Source of the DNA: Patellaria atrata CBS 101060
Taxonomy: Eukaryota; Ascomycota; Dothideomycetes; Patellariales; Patellariaceae
Direction of reading: 5' to 3'
DNA length: 64,000 bases
Assembly: GCA_010093705.1 (NCBI GenBank)
Contig: MU006096.1
Span: 394,004-458,003 of the forward strand
A program made the position numbers and the translations under genes. The notes under the pieces are model-generated. The model saw only the letters and a program-made list of their open reading frames with translations. It did not search any database and was not told where the DNA came from. This document shows, one piece after another, positions 1 to 11,522 of the stretch (the first letter of the stretch is position 1; each line of letters opens with the position of its first letter).

Positions 1-629
1 GATCGGAAGACATCGTGACGGTTTGAGCTGGTGCAGCTCGCGGAGTGGGGATGTTGGGTCTTGAAGGCTTCGAGGGTGGTGAATATAGACGTTTGGCTCA
101 GGATGGATCTGGCGTTGTGCTTTGCGGCTCTGTCTAATCCCCGATTGGCGCGACCTGGGAAGGCGCGGCCATGGGGCGTGGCTTTCGTAGGGGCTTGGCG
201 ATCTACCCCAGTGACAGAGGTCGAGAAAAGTCACAGACGCCAGTTTCCCTAGGCACAGCGTGATACGTACGCATCTCATCGCCTCTCTACCTTTTTACTT
301 TTCACTTCGCTCAAATGTAGACTCGTTTTGTTGCCTCCAACATCGTACATGAGTTTTTCCCGTCTGAAGTACGACTATCATAACTCCCTGTGCTTTCACC
401 CGGAGAGATGCGCTGCTCTCGTCCATAAACACCTCACAAACACAGGCCGTTCTTTCTACCTGTGAACCCGCAGCTCTCCATTGATACCTCCAAGCTCGTA
501 GAACAAAACGAACGGTCACGCCCAGCTTGGTGCACTATTCACTTCAAACGTATCCTTCCCACACCCCCTCGTCCACGGTTCCCGGCATTTGCAAACAACT
601 GATCACATTGTTGGTACATCTCATGAGAT
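1..629. other. Left-edge non-coding stretch / UBP2 promoter
   Basis: No supportable gene. Short open frames on both strands look random. A minus-strand ATG at position 13 in a fair start context (CACGATG) runs off the window edge and could be the first four codons of a divergent gene, but that is too little to call. The right part is the presumed promoter and 5' leader of the Ubp2-like gene that starts at 630. Confidence 0.5.
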
Positions 630-3600
630 ATGGCGCTGAGTGATGATTCATTCCCGGGTATTCAGTGTTCCATCACGTTAAGCTTATCCTTAACGCGTGT
701 GAGGATGTAGTCTGACGTTTGAGTTTTGACAGGCAAAACCGCTCCACGAATACTCGAAGACCTGTACAGTTATGATCCTCGCAGACAGCTTCCAGGTGGT
801 CGCAACATCCTAGCCGAACCTCCTCCTTTATTTGATAAAAGTGCGCCCCCAATACGCGCGGTTCCGAAAGGCTCTTGTCGACATGTCTATATGGCAAAGT
901 ACTCTCAGTCCGTCCTACCGGACCACGATATCCAAGCAAACTCGCAGACGAAGTACAAGGTGGCTGCATTCTGTCAGGAATGCCTCTCTCACGTGGACCT
1001 AACAGTAGATTATGGCCGGTCCGGTTGGCCTTTCGCCCCTTGTCCGAATACTAAATTTCCTCTACACCATTTTCTTCGAGTAGAGGCTGGCGGACAGAAT
1101 GGATCATCGTCGACGCCCGAGTTAGATGAGAATGGTACAACGTATCACTTCGTCTGTTCCGCAGAGACATGTCCGGTTGGACTGAACATACGGCTGCGAC
1201 GCAGAAGATTCAAACTCCATCATGAGGATCTTTTAACCAATCCGGTAAAACTAAAAGCCAGACTGCAGGCCGCAAAGAAACTGGACCCTCACCGCGAGGA
1301 CCTCAGAGCTGCTGAACCTCACGAGGGATTGGTTATCCTTGCTACATATTTGCTGGATTCTTTGGAACCAGCGAAAAGCAAACTGCGAATTCCCTTACTT
1401 AACCGAAAATTTCTGCAGACTTTCGGACAGGATTGCGATGAGATGTTCACGGAGCTTGGCTTCGAACGTGAAGTTGCAAGTGATAATAATAATGCAGTCT
1501 ATTGGCATCTGCCCAAAATGACGGAGGGGAGAGATCTGTTTGACCCGAAATCAGCTCGAAGTTTCGTGGAGGATATGAGGGAAGAACTACTGACGCTTGC
1601 GCATCGGAAAGTTAATGGGCCATTGCTGACGAGAAATGCCGTATGGCAACCAGAATTAGCCTTGAAAGACTTCCAACGCTGTCTTGGATGCGTCGAGTAC
1701 AAGAAAGCTCCAATTTCGCGCAGGACTCAGGATCCTTATATAGAAGACCACCCTTACTATGCTAGTTTAGGAGCAGTGAGCGATTTCGCGGATGATCTAC
1801 TCCTTTTTGCGTATGATAGACAAGTGAAGACTGACCCACGCAACTCTCCATACTACTTTGATTGCCTTGGAGGCATTGCAAAAGGACGAGAAAGTGAGGA
1901 CCTTGAATTGAAAGTCGCAACTCTCGCATCTAGCGGTCAGATCGGCCGCGAGGAAGTATTGAAAGCTTTTGCATACTTGGCGATAGACTCTAAGCATAAC
2001 ACGGCTCTTTCAGATGACAATATACTAGGGCATTACCGCGCCCGTCTTCGGGATACGCCTGAGTCGAAAGTCGGTGAATTACAACAGATGTTACGTATCA
2101 TTGGTCGTGCTCGCAACAGTGAGCTAATAATACAAGCTGCGACAAACAGTGAGTACATTCACCCAAACGATTGACAAACGAACAGTATCCTTACTCAAAT
2201 ATATTTAATCAGCTGTTGAAACATATGAGCAAGCTCTTACCTGGCTAGACGCACAAGAAACAACCCCCGATGACTTCATAGGAACACTTTATACTCTCAA
2301 AGTAGGATAATTTCTTTTACTAACAGACATTAGCTCTTCCTGTTGATAGAACTAATCAACTACAGGTTCAAGGGAACGCCAAGGAACAAGAAGTTGGACG
2401 AAAAGCTGTGGAATTGATTGCAAAGCATCGTAAAAGCGACGTTCTACATCGTTGGCTGGAGACCGGCGACATGACACAACCGGAGATGGATACAGCTCAA
2501 GCATACAGCATGTTCGAAATCGCAGATCGCGCTGCTCCACTGGATCTTCAGATCCTGGAGTACATGCGTGAAGCACGTGTTCATGATGCACCGGACAGGG
2601 AGGCAGAGATAAATTTAGCTTTCAACTTGATACAGAAGGATAAGGGCTTGATCGGACAGATCGAGATGTCTGGTTCGACGACTTTACCCACACATCCAGT
2701 CGATAAGTGGCCCGTAGGTCTTCAAAACATCGGGAATACATGCTACCTTAACAGTCTACTACAATATTATTTTACGATAAAGCCACTGAGGGAACTAGTG
2801 TTGAAGTTTGAAGATTTCAAGATGGAGCTCACTCCGGAGAATATCAGTGCAAAGAGGGTAGGAGGTCGCAGACTTACCCTGGAAGAAGCTGAGAGATCTC
2901 AATTGTGTAAGAATTCCTCACCAAATATGGGGATGCTGGTTCAACTTGCTGACAATGTTAGTCGTCGAGGAACTCAAGAAACTCTTCCAGACTATGATAA
3001 CCTCCACCCAGCACGTAGTTAGGCCTGAAACGGATCTCGCAGTTCTCACTCTACTTGATGCTGGAGAAGAAGATAAAGCGTTGAAGGATGAGGAACCGTC
3101 CCAGTCTCATACTTTAGGGAGTATCAACGGTGCACCTATCATTGGACCTATATTGCCGCCACCACTACCAAAGCGGCAACCTCCCCCCGTACCCACTGGT
3201 CCTATTCTGAGGCCCCTACCTACTTCCGACAGTTCCAGCGATACTACGCTTGTCGATAAAGACCCTGACACGGAAATGGTTGAAAAGCCACCAACATCTG
3301 ACAAGATGGATGACACTGTGCTCAGCGATAAGGGTCTACAAAGTACAAGTTCTGACGATACGAATATACCTACAGTTACGCCCCCAACCAGCAGCCAGCC
3401 AGAAGACTCTACCGGCAGTTCTTCGCCTGGTAAAGGTACAAAGGAGAGCAAGACGCAGCAAACACGAGCTACGAAGCCTGCTTCTGTCGTACTGAACAAA
3501 TTTGACGCGTCGCAACGAGACGTGACAGAAGTCATCGACAACGTCCTCTTCCAGCTTCAAGCTGCTATCAAGCCGCAAAGCATTGGTTCTAGCGGTGAAC

Positions 3601-4655
3601 AGGTTGATTTGATTAGAGAGTGAGTGGCGAGGTGTTCCCAAATTCACATTGTAAAAGCTAATATAGACAGACTGTTCTTTGGTTCCTACTTATGGCACTA
3701 CCTTGAAAATGCGAACGAAAACAAGACGGAGGCATTCAATAATATTGTCCTAAATGTTTTAGACGGTCCATGCGATATCTATACTGCTCTAGACGGCCAC
3801 TTCGACGTGGATAGTGTTGAATCAGAGCACAAAGTAATTCGTCGATTCTGTACGATTCATGATCCTATACCCCCTATACTGCAGATCTACAGCCAGAACC
3901 TCAGTTTTGATCGCGACACCGGCTCATCGACGAAGGTTGAACATCACTTGCGACTTTATGATCAAATATTTATGGACCGGTATATTTCTTCCGATAACCC
4001 TGAAATTTTGAGGCGGAGGCAAAAATCCTGGGAATGGAAGGCAGAATTAGAGCGCCTGAAAGAGAAGAAGTTAGAGCTGACCAAGACAGAAGCCGGAATG
4101 AGTATGCCCGATGTACTTGAGTCCACCTTGGATTTCATTAAAGAATTTCAAGCAGGTAAGAACGACGATGATTTGATGGATGTCGACCCCATCAGCGTAG
4201 ATAAGTCTGTTCGCACATCTTTAGAGAAGCGCGCTGCTCAAGCTCGCCAGGAGATCGAGCACTTGGATGGCAAGATCGGAGTTCTTACCACCAACTTGCA
4301 GACCCTATTCGTGGACCTCAATTCCCATTCGTATAAGCTTTTTGCAATGTTCATGCACCGTGGCAGCGCGCGAGGTGGCCACTATTTCATCTACATCAAG
4401 GACTTTGCGCGCAACCAGTGGCGGAGATATAACGATGACAGGGTAGAGGAGGTTACGAACGAAAATACCATATTTGAGCAGGAGAGAACAAAGCCACCAG
4501 CGACACCGTACTATATTGTCTATGTCCGCGAGGATAAAGTTCGGAGCCTCATTGACGCTCTGCACAGGAGGCCAGAGAGCATGGAACCAAAAGATGTGGA
4601 TATGCTAGATGTTCCGACAGAGAAGTTGGAGGTAATCGAAGGTGTTTCCCCTTGA
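630..4655 (+). CDS. UBP2: Ubiquitin carboxyl-terminal hydrolase, Ubp2 family
   Basis: Deubiquitinating cysteine protease of the USP/UCH class. In yeast Ubp2 trims K63-linked chains and opposes Rsp5; that role is known for the family and inferred here. My model has six exons: 630-657, 733-2148, 2213-2301, 2366-2906, 2962-3619 and 3671-4655, giving 1238 aa, close to yeast Ubp2 (1272 aa). Exon 1 encodes only MALSDDSFP plus a split Gly, and the splice restores the motif PGKTAPRILEDL. The Cys box IGNTCYLNSLLQYYF puts the nucleophile at about C637. The His box GGHYFIYIKD puts the base at about H1148, followed by YNDDRV. Between the boxes lies a Ser/Thr/Pro-rich acidic insert (about residues 740-860) and a charged, possibly coiled stretch near 1030-1100. 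The introns are 51-75 nt with canonical ends. The gene is followed in tandem by the ASPM-like gene. Confidence 0.93.
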
Positions 4656-5195
4656 ACTAGGGTAAGAGAGCTGTGAGGGATGTTTTGCGTCTGGTTACGG
4701 CTGCGCTGTACGAGGAATGCGTATAGCAACTACTCGCAGATATGGATTTGTCACTTGGGTTGTGTGATTTGGCATTATTGTATACGTTTTCCTTTGAGAT
4801 ACCTAAATCCCCTAATTGCATAGCATATTTCGGTGTTGAGATGGCCCATTATGGGATGGCAGCGGGCGCATGGGAATTATGAGTGGGAGCGCTCCAACAT
4901 CATCCAGAATACAAACAAATACTGTACAATGGTGTATAGCGATTCGCGAATCAGAATTGCTTTAAATGGAATATTTGATCGGGTGCGTTGTTCAAAGTAA
5001 ATAAACATAAATCGCTGTGGTCGCATATGAGTGGATGTCATCGTTGCCCTGACAGTGCTAGGAGCTTGTGCCAAGACAAACACAGACTATATGTGAACAA
5101 TTACCTTATATCCCGACTCACGACTCGCTCCCCATCAGGACAAATTTCATGGCACGACAATCTATGTTCTTCCCTTCTCAAACAAGATTATAAGT
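4656..5195. other. Intergenic, UBP2 3' end to ASPM-like promoter
   Basis: Nothing gene-like is seen. It should hold the 3' UTR of the deubiquitinase and the promoter of the next gene. No clear TATA box or repeat. Confidence 0.5.
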
Positions 5196-8100
5196 ATGTA
5201 CGGTTATCCTAATACAACACCGTGTCCTGTCTCTTATGGAGTTCCACAAGCTACTGGGCTCTATTATCAAAACTATGCATCAAGCTTGAACGCACCATAT
5301 CAGACGCAAAACACGCTGTATCCCCTCGATGAAACGGGAGGATTAGAATACACAACGGAACTCCAATCACAATTGCGCAATGTAAAGCCCAGACGACCTC
5401 TAGGACAACGTCGAAAATCGACCTTCGACCCGATCACAGATATATGTAAGGACGGACATGAGTTGTCGCAAGCTCCCGAGCGGAAATCACGAAGAGTTTC
5501 GACTGCGCTTCGTGAAGATGGAAAGAGATCAAGCACTATACTCGCGAATCCAGCACAGAGAATATCTCTGGTTCCTGCTGATAAACATGAACCTAAGCGG
5601 GAACCAACGACCCGCCGTAGACGTGTCTCGGCACTGCTCGAAGATCGAGACGCAGAGAGCAAATATGAAGGGTTGGAGGGTGAAGAAGATCGACTATCGG
5701 AGCTCAAGAAGAACCCCAGAAGAAGGACAATCTACGTGCCAAGCGACGACACTACAATCATGACGATTCATCCTGGCGCGCATACACATCATACAAGAAG
5801 TAGAATGGAGGATGATACTATCATGAGGATGAATTCTGCAGCATCAACTCGCAAGATGCGTAATGCAAGAGACAGGTCGCCAGATCTAGGGTTTGATCTT
5901 GTCACTCTATCGGAAGAGGAGCCGGATAGTCTCATCTCTGCAATGCGCAAGAAACCCACTCGGAAATCACTCGCTGCCCCTCCAAAGAGGGGCCCTCTAC
6001 AGCTTTCATCTCGCTCACATCAGACGGTTACCTTCGCAGATGATGTCATGGGTCAAGGTGGTGGAAAGGAGAACATACCCCCTGGAATGTCAGCGGTGAA
6101 GAACAGGAAGCACATTGAAGTAGATGAAGGAGCAAAAGTCAAGGCTCAGAATCAAAGACACCCCTCTGAAGCGCCAGTGCGGCCAGAAAAGCCACCGCGA
6201 ACCCTCGCAGAATCTACTTCGATTAAAGTGTCGCGAGAAGCCAGCAAGAAGAGACCAAATTTGGAGACCTCCCTTGATACTTCTCCTGCGAAGACGTTGA
6301 AAATACGCGCATCCGCAACCGCAAGCACATCACCTCCAATAGAAAACTCTACCAGGAAATCTTCTGTCCGGAAAGCCGCTCTATCGTCGCCGTATGCTTC
6401 GAAATCCGCCAGGTCCCCGCCTCAAGCGCTCCGACAACAAAAGAAAGAGTCTGTACCCTCTAAACTCAGCGTACCTTTGATCGTACAAAAGGCACAACAA
6501 CAACAAGAGAAATATCCGGCGTTGAAAGAAGATCTTTCCCGACCTCAAATGTACGAGGATAATTGGCTTCAGCATCAAGAGGTTGCTCTTACCCAGCTCA
6601 TCAATGCATTGTTCGACACAGCACAACAACAGTGGGTCGATCCTGACCATAGAACTGCTAGCACATTGAGAGGCAAGCTCCTCAAAATTTATCATGATAA
6701 CTCATTCTCGCTCCTACATAAACGCCTTCAAGCTTCGTTGATGTATGGCGCCTTGAGCATCCCGAAAGACGTTCTGACAAATACACTCCGTCTCAAAGAC
6801 GATCTCGGTCTCCGTCGCAAGTTTTTAAATTTATGGGTCGATACATACGATTATACTGTCTTAAAGGCCGCCCTGGAATCAGTTGTTGGTCGCGAAATCC
6901 CTGTTTCCTCGAGGCTCTCCGGCACTTCGACAAGCTCTGAAGATGATGAGCGTTATCACCGGAGGGAGAAGAAGAGCATTGAAAACTTCATTGATACGTT
7001 TCTCATCCGCAACGAAGACGCTGTGAAGCTTAATACTGGCGTCGGATCAATCACAAACATCGCTAGAGGGGAACATAAGACAGATGATTTTGGATCTCAC
7101 GGCTGGTCCTGGCGACGCACCGTCCTGAAGAGTCTTATGCTTGTTTTACTTCTCGACAAGGCTAAAACTACCGATACTTTCAAAGATTGCTTGTTTAAGA
7201 CTGGCTCCTTACACAAGTCATCGACTACAGTACTGCAAGCACTAGCTAAGGACCTGCTTCCATCAGTCGGAGATATTACTCGCCCCCTCAGTCATCTCAA
7301 CTATCAAGTATCTTGTGTCCAGTACCCATTGGAGGAGTATAAGTACCATATCGCAAACATGGCAACTGATCTTCGGGATGGCGTTGTCCTTACGCGCATC
7401 GTAGAGCTCCTCCTTTACACGCCTTCAACTTTAGCAACCCAGCGGGATGAAACGGTTACAGTTACTATGCCCTCTGGCGAACTGCTTACCTCTGCCTTCG
7501 ACCTAGGCCAGAAGGAGAGCTGGGTTCTTTCTAAACATCTGAAATTACCAAGCATCGGTCGCGCCCAAAAGCTGTACAATGTTCAAATTGCACTGAGTGC
7601 CCTCGAAGGTGTTAAGGGCCCGGCGGGCAAAATCGCCAAAGAGATCACGGCCGAGGATATTGTTGACGGTCATAGGGAGAGAACCTTAAGTCTCCTCTGG
7701 GGTCTCGTTGGCAAGTGCGGATTAGAGCAACTCGTCGATTGGAAAGAAGTAGAGAGGGAAGTCGCACACTTCAAGTCCCTCTACCGAGAGCAACACAGGG
7801 CATTTCAAGAAGATGAAGACTCCCCTTCCTCGGCATCTTCTGACGATGAGCGCGCTCCAGCTCTCTCTACCTTCAAGCGCCACACCAATCTTCTCCAAAC
7901 CTGGGCCGCCTCCATCGCATGCCTCAAAGGTCTCCGCGTTACTAATCTCACGACTTCCTTCACCAACAACAAAGTCCTCGAAGCGATAGTCGACGCATAC
8001 CTCCCCTGCTTCCCCTCCACACACACCAATCCCCACCTTTCCTCCTCAGCATCAACGACCCCAGCATCATCAACCCGCTCCCACCGCCTCACCCTCCAAA

Positions 8101-8624
8101 CAAAACTCAAGTCCATCGGCTGCAGCACCGCCTTCATTTCGCTCCTCGTCCCGACACCCACCCGCTCCTTCTCATCCTCTTACTACGCGCCCGTCAACTC
8201 CGCAATCGCATTCACACCCTCCCACGACTTTACCCTCACATCCCTCGCCTTCCTCGCCTCGCGCCTCCTCCCCGCCGCCCGCGCCCACCGCGCTGCGACA
8301 TCCATCCAGCGCCTCTACCGCCACCGCCTCGCCAAGCGCGAAGTTGCCAAACGGGTCGCCCTCATGCGTCTCGCGCACCAGTGCACACTAGTAGTCAAGA
8401 CGAGGGCGCGCGTCGTCGGTGCCGCTGTCGTGCTGCAGAGGGCTTGGAGGAGGTGTCTGGACCGCCGGATCGCGGGCTTGGTCAGGGATGTCACGGTCGT
8501 GCAAACTCTGGTTAGGGGATGGCGGGTTAGGAGGGAGGTTGGGCGGAAGTTGATGCTCGGTGGATTGGGCATGAGGGGTGGGACGTGGAGGAGGGGGAGG
8601 GACATGGTTAGGGGTGGATGGTAG
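5196..8624 (+). CDS. ASPM-like calponin-homology / IQ-motif protein
   Basis: Single-exon 1142-aa protein resembling abnormal-spindle (ASPM) proteins, which bind microtubules at spindle poles and recruit calmodulin. Residues 1-450 are basic, Ser/Arg-rich and probably disordered. They contain a KEN box (GGGKENIPPG, about 291-293), a signal for APC/C-driven degradation, which fits a cell-cycle protein. A calponin-homology module spans about 690-845 (DLRDGVVLTRIVELLL ... VQIALSALEGV ... LSLLWGLVGKCG). IQ-like calmodulin sites follow near 1034 (SIQRLYRHRLAKR), 1077 (VLQRAWRR) and 1100 (VQTLVRGWRVRR). The start was chosen because TTPCPVSY just after it looks like the conserved N-terminus of fungal homologues, as I recall them; an upstream non-coding exon is possible. 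From about 7,950 on, the DNA becomes visibly C-rich at third positions, unlike the rest of the gene. Confidence 0.85.
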   Translation: MYGYPNTTPCPVSYGVPQATGLYYQNYASSLNAPYQTQNTLYPLDETGGLEYTTELQSQLRNVKPRRPLGQRRKSTFDPITDICKDGHELSQAPERKSRRVSTALREDGKRSSTILANPAQRISLVPADKHEPKREPTTRRRRVSALLEDRDAESKYEGLEGEEDRLSELKKNPRRRTIYVPSDDTTIMTIHPGAHTHHTRSRMEDDTIMRMNSAASTRKMRNARDRSPDLGFDLVTLSEEEPDSLISAMRKKPTRKSLAAPPKRGPLQLSSRSHQTVTFADDVMGQGGGKENIPPGMSAVKNRKHIEVDEGAKVKAQNQRHPSEAPVRPEKPPRTLAESTSIKVSREASKKRPNLETSLDTSPAKTLKIRASATASTSPPIENSTRKSSVRKAALSSPYASKSARSPPQALRQQKKESVPSKLSVPLIVQKAQQQQEKYPALKEDLSRPQMYEDNWLQHQEVALTQLINALFDTAQQQWVDPDHRTASTLRGKLLKIYHDNSFSLLHKRLQASLMYGALSIPKDVLTNTLRLKDDLGLRRKFLNLWVDTYDYTVLKAALESVVGREIPVSSRLSGTSTSSEDDERYHRREKKSIENFIDTFLIRNEDAVKLNTGVGSITNIARGEHKTDDFGSHGWSWRRTVLKSLMLVLLLDKAKTTDTFKDCLFKTGSLHKSSTTVLQALAKDLLPSVGDITRPLSHLNYQVSCVQYPLEEYKYHIANMATDLRDGVVLTRIVELLLYTPSTLATQRDETVTVTMPSGELLTSAFDLGQKESWVLSKHLKLPSIGRAQKLYNVQIALSALEGVKGPAGKIAKEITAEDIVDGHRERTLSLLWGLVGKCGLEQLVDWKEVEREVAHFKSLYREQHRAFQEDEDSPSSASSDDERAPALSTFKRHTNLLQTWAASIACLKGLRVTNLTTSFTNNKVLEAIVDAYLPCFPSTHTNPHLSSSASTTPASSTRSHRLTLQTKLKSIGCSTAFISLLVPTPTRSFSSSYYAPVNSAIAFTPSHDFTLTSLAFLASRLLPAARAHRAATSIQRLYRHRLAKREVAKRVALMRLAHQCTLVVKTRARVVGAAVVLQRAWRRCLDRRIAGLVRDVTVVQTLVRGWRVRREVGRKLMLGGLGMRGGTWRRGRDMVRGGW

Positions 8625-9230
8625 AGGTTTGAGCGGTTATGTGGATCTTGTGTTTTCTTTCTTACTTTCCTTCCTTTACTTTCCTGTTGGATTGTTTCTT
8701 CTTGCTTTACATATTCGGTTGGGTATAGGTGTACCCCGGTTCGGGATTGGTATATGGATGGTGTGCTTGGATATCTCTGTGCGTTTGGACATAGACACAG
8801 AGTCTGTAGTGACATGGCAAATTGTCAGGCAGACCTGAGGGGCTTGCACAGTATTTATCAGGATCAGTCGATGCTTGATGGGCTGATTGTTGTGCTTTCC
8901 CGATAGTTTCTCTTGGTACTCTTAGATAGATTTATGAACTCAATAATGTTGGTTGATACTCTCTGCCCTCCTTCTGTCTCCGTATTGTCTACCTATACAG
9001 TAGCCTACAATCTAAGCTGACGTTACTCGAAAAAGAAAAACAAACACAACAACGAGAGAACAGGTAAAGTCAGAAATCCCTAAGTGCCCCAAAACGCCTA
9101 GCACGCTAGAACGCCCGCAATGTACTTTCGGTCTTCAAGCCAACCAACGAAAACAACAAGGACACACCCTTGAAAACCAGAGAACATATTTACGGGAGGA
9201 AAGAGCCACTCCACTTATTCAGCATCTTCG
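8625..9230. other. Convergent intergenic region
   Basis: The 3' ends of the ASPM-like gene (+) and the Ldb17-like gene (-) face each other here. Only presumed 3' UTR sequence is seen. The antisense open frame over 8315-8815 is an effect of the GC-rich coding strand opposite. Confidence 0.5.
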
Positions 9231-11018
9231 TTATCCCTCTTCCCTGCGACTCGCAGTCATAACTCCCGGCCTCTCCATATGCGCCGCGACCTCCGCAACA
9301 CTTATGGCACTCTCCCCCGCTTTCTCCAGCCCCATCCCTAACATGCGTCTCGCAAGTTCCTTTTGGCCATCTCCTTGCTCCTTGTCAGGACTCAGGTGGC
9401 CGTTGCCATTATAAGTCGCGTGGGTGGGGCTGAGTGTTTTGGTATCTCCGCTCTTCTTCTCAGACTTCGTTCCATTCTTGCCGTTTATGTGAGATTGCCG
9501 TCGCGGAGGTGGTGGTGCGGGCGCGGATGCGGGTACAGTTGTAGGGGCGGTTACGGTAACAGGGATGTGATCTTGGAGCCACTCGACGGCCATACATCGC
9601 TTGACGAGCCGGACTGTGGTTTCGTCGACAGGAGCAAAATGCCATGAGGTTGTACCGGAACTATTGCGGCCGCGTAGGATTCGGAGGCATTTTAGTACTT
9701 CATGACACTTGTAGTGCGCGTCCTCGCACCTGAGCTGGCTGTTCGCTAGTAGAGGGTGTAGGACACGGAGGTAGGTGTGTCTAAGGGCATCTTCGCGTTC
9801 GTTGCCACTAGGTAGGTCGAGAAGGTTGCGGAGGATGACGTCGAGAAGAACGTGCAGGTCGTTAGTATAGAAGTACTCGGCCGTCGACTCAGACTGGAAG
9901 AGGAGGTAGAGGAGCTTCAGAATGAGGAGCTGTAATGAAGTTTCGGATTCTCGGTTGAGGAGGAGGATGAGGTTTTCCCCGAAGGTCTTGTAGGCGTTGC
10001 CATGCGTGGAAAAGGCTTTGATAATTCGGTTTGTGAGAGGAGTCGAATTGGGGAGCGTGGAGGTGACCATGTATTGTTCGTTCAGAACGAGCAGGACACG
10101 GATAACGGGGTAATGATAGGGGTCGTTAACGTCATTCGACAACTCTTCAATTATGCGGAAGAGATAGAGCACGAAAGCATCATCAATAGTAGCTGTTGGA
10201 CGTATCAGTACAGCCCGTCACATGTAGCGCACTCTACCTCGGATGCTACCAGCGTACTCACATAGATCTTCCCAGGATAATCTCTGTATTCTGGACATTT
10301 CATATAGTAGCTCTAGTAGCAACTTATGTAGCCCCATGTCTTCTTCCCTAGAACTATCCTTGACGAGTTCTACCAACTTTGGAAACGCGCTCTCTACACG
10401 CATCATCTGGAATAGATCTTCGTCTTCACGACCATCGAAGAGAAGAAAGGAGGAGACCACATGGAGGGTCTTGGCATCGTCTTCCTAGACCCCATCCATC
10501 AGATATATTGAACGAATATAACTAATATGCTTATCACTAACCTGTAAGAGACAGTAGATGAACTGTCGTCTCACGTATTCCTTATGCGCGCGAAATATAC
10601 GGGATTCGAGTAGCTTATATGAGCAGCGAGCAATGTCATATTCGGACTTAAGGTATTCCTCTATGCGAGTCAACCACAGTGTTCTTCATTTGCCAATATT
10701 ATTCCTACTCTTGTAGCTTCCTACATTGTCTCTTCGTGTTGAAATCGTTGGACATACCTTTGAAGGTTGTGGTGAAGTGTAAGTATGACCTCAGGGCATT
10801 ATCGATGAGTTCGCACGTTTCGCACTGACCCGCGACGATATCGTCAAGCTCTATGAGGTGACCAGTTAGTCCCTTGTATACCAGATATTGGAAATATAGG
10901 CCTTGCAAGGCGCATCAAGGTCTCAGACAGATACCCGGCGCCCGCAGAGGAGAAGTAGTAACTTACCGTCCCAAAACTGTTGTTCGTTATCCAGGCTGTA
11001 AGAGACGTTGAATTCCAT
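9231..11018 (-). CDS. LDB17: Ldb17/SPIN90-like protein (DUF2013)
   Basis: Homologue of yeast Ldb17 and animal SPIN90, which regulate cortical actin patches and Arp2/3-dependent endocytosis (family knowledge). Five exons, given in transcript order by descending coordinate: 11018-10967, 10850-10758, 10660-10542, 10484-10262, 10192-9231, giving 482 aa. The ATG at 11018 starts [17 protein letters not shown], which splices in frame to [20 protein letters not shown]. The helical leucine-rich core follows, with the highly recognisable [19 protein letters not shown] and [10 protein letters not shown]. The C-terminal 110 residues are Pro/Ala/Lys-rich and disordered and carry PPPPRRQ, a likely SH3 ligand, as expected for an adaptor that meets SH3 proteins at patches. 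All five exon joins keep phase. The DUF2013 name is family knowledge; the exon structure is read from the sequence. Confidence 0.88.
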
Positions 11019-11522
11019 TCTAAAGCTTGCGATATGAAAGCCAGATACATGGTCAGCCTTGCTTGCCCTGAGAACTGTACGATCTCATGAGGTGAGTAAA
11101 ATGCTGGCTAAAGTTTAGTGGCGGAGGGAAGTAGATGCAAGTGTGATGCGGGCATATGTTGCTACACTGAGATGTGGTTGCTGCGGTTTATCGAGGGGCA
11201 AAACACCAGAGCACTACCGTAAATGCGGAAGGTAGAGCCAGTGAACAGTCAAAAGTACTTCTCATATATCCGTAAGTATTTGTAAACATCTTATTCTTCA
11301 ATTCTGTCGTTGCAGATTGCAGTCGGTCGTACAGTGTTTATTATTCGAAGTTTTACTACTTGTGAAAGAATATCCCAGGACTCCCAAAAATGCTCCAAGG
11401 CCATTCTGCCCTTTTCCCAGCAACCAAAACGCCCAAATCTTTACTACAAGAAACACTGATTCGAAGACCAATGGTACAAGAAATTAGTAAATTCCTCAAG
11501 ATTACGAGGACGAAGTTTCTAT
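11019..11522. other. Intergenic between two minus-strand genes
   Basis: Presumed promoter of the Ldb17-like gene plus the 3' UTR of the GH47 mannosidase gene. No repeat, RNA gene or convincing ORF seen. Confidence 0.5.

Noticed and set aside
8315-8815. 166-codon minus-strand open frame over the end of the ASPM-like gene
   Set aside because: It is antisense to GC-rich coding sequence, rich in Thr/Arg/Pro from codon mirroring, with no motif; the + strand frame carries the CH/IQ protein.
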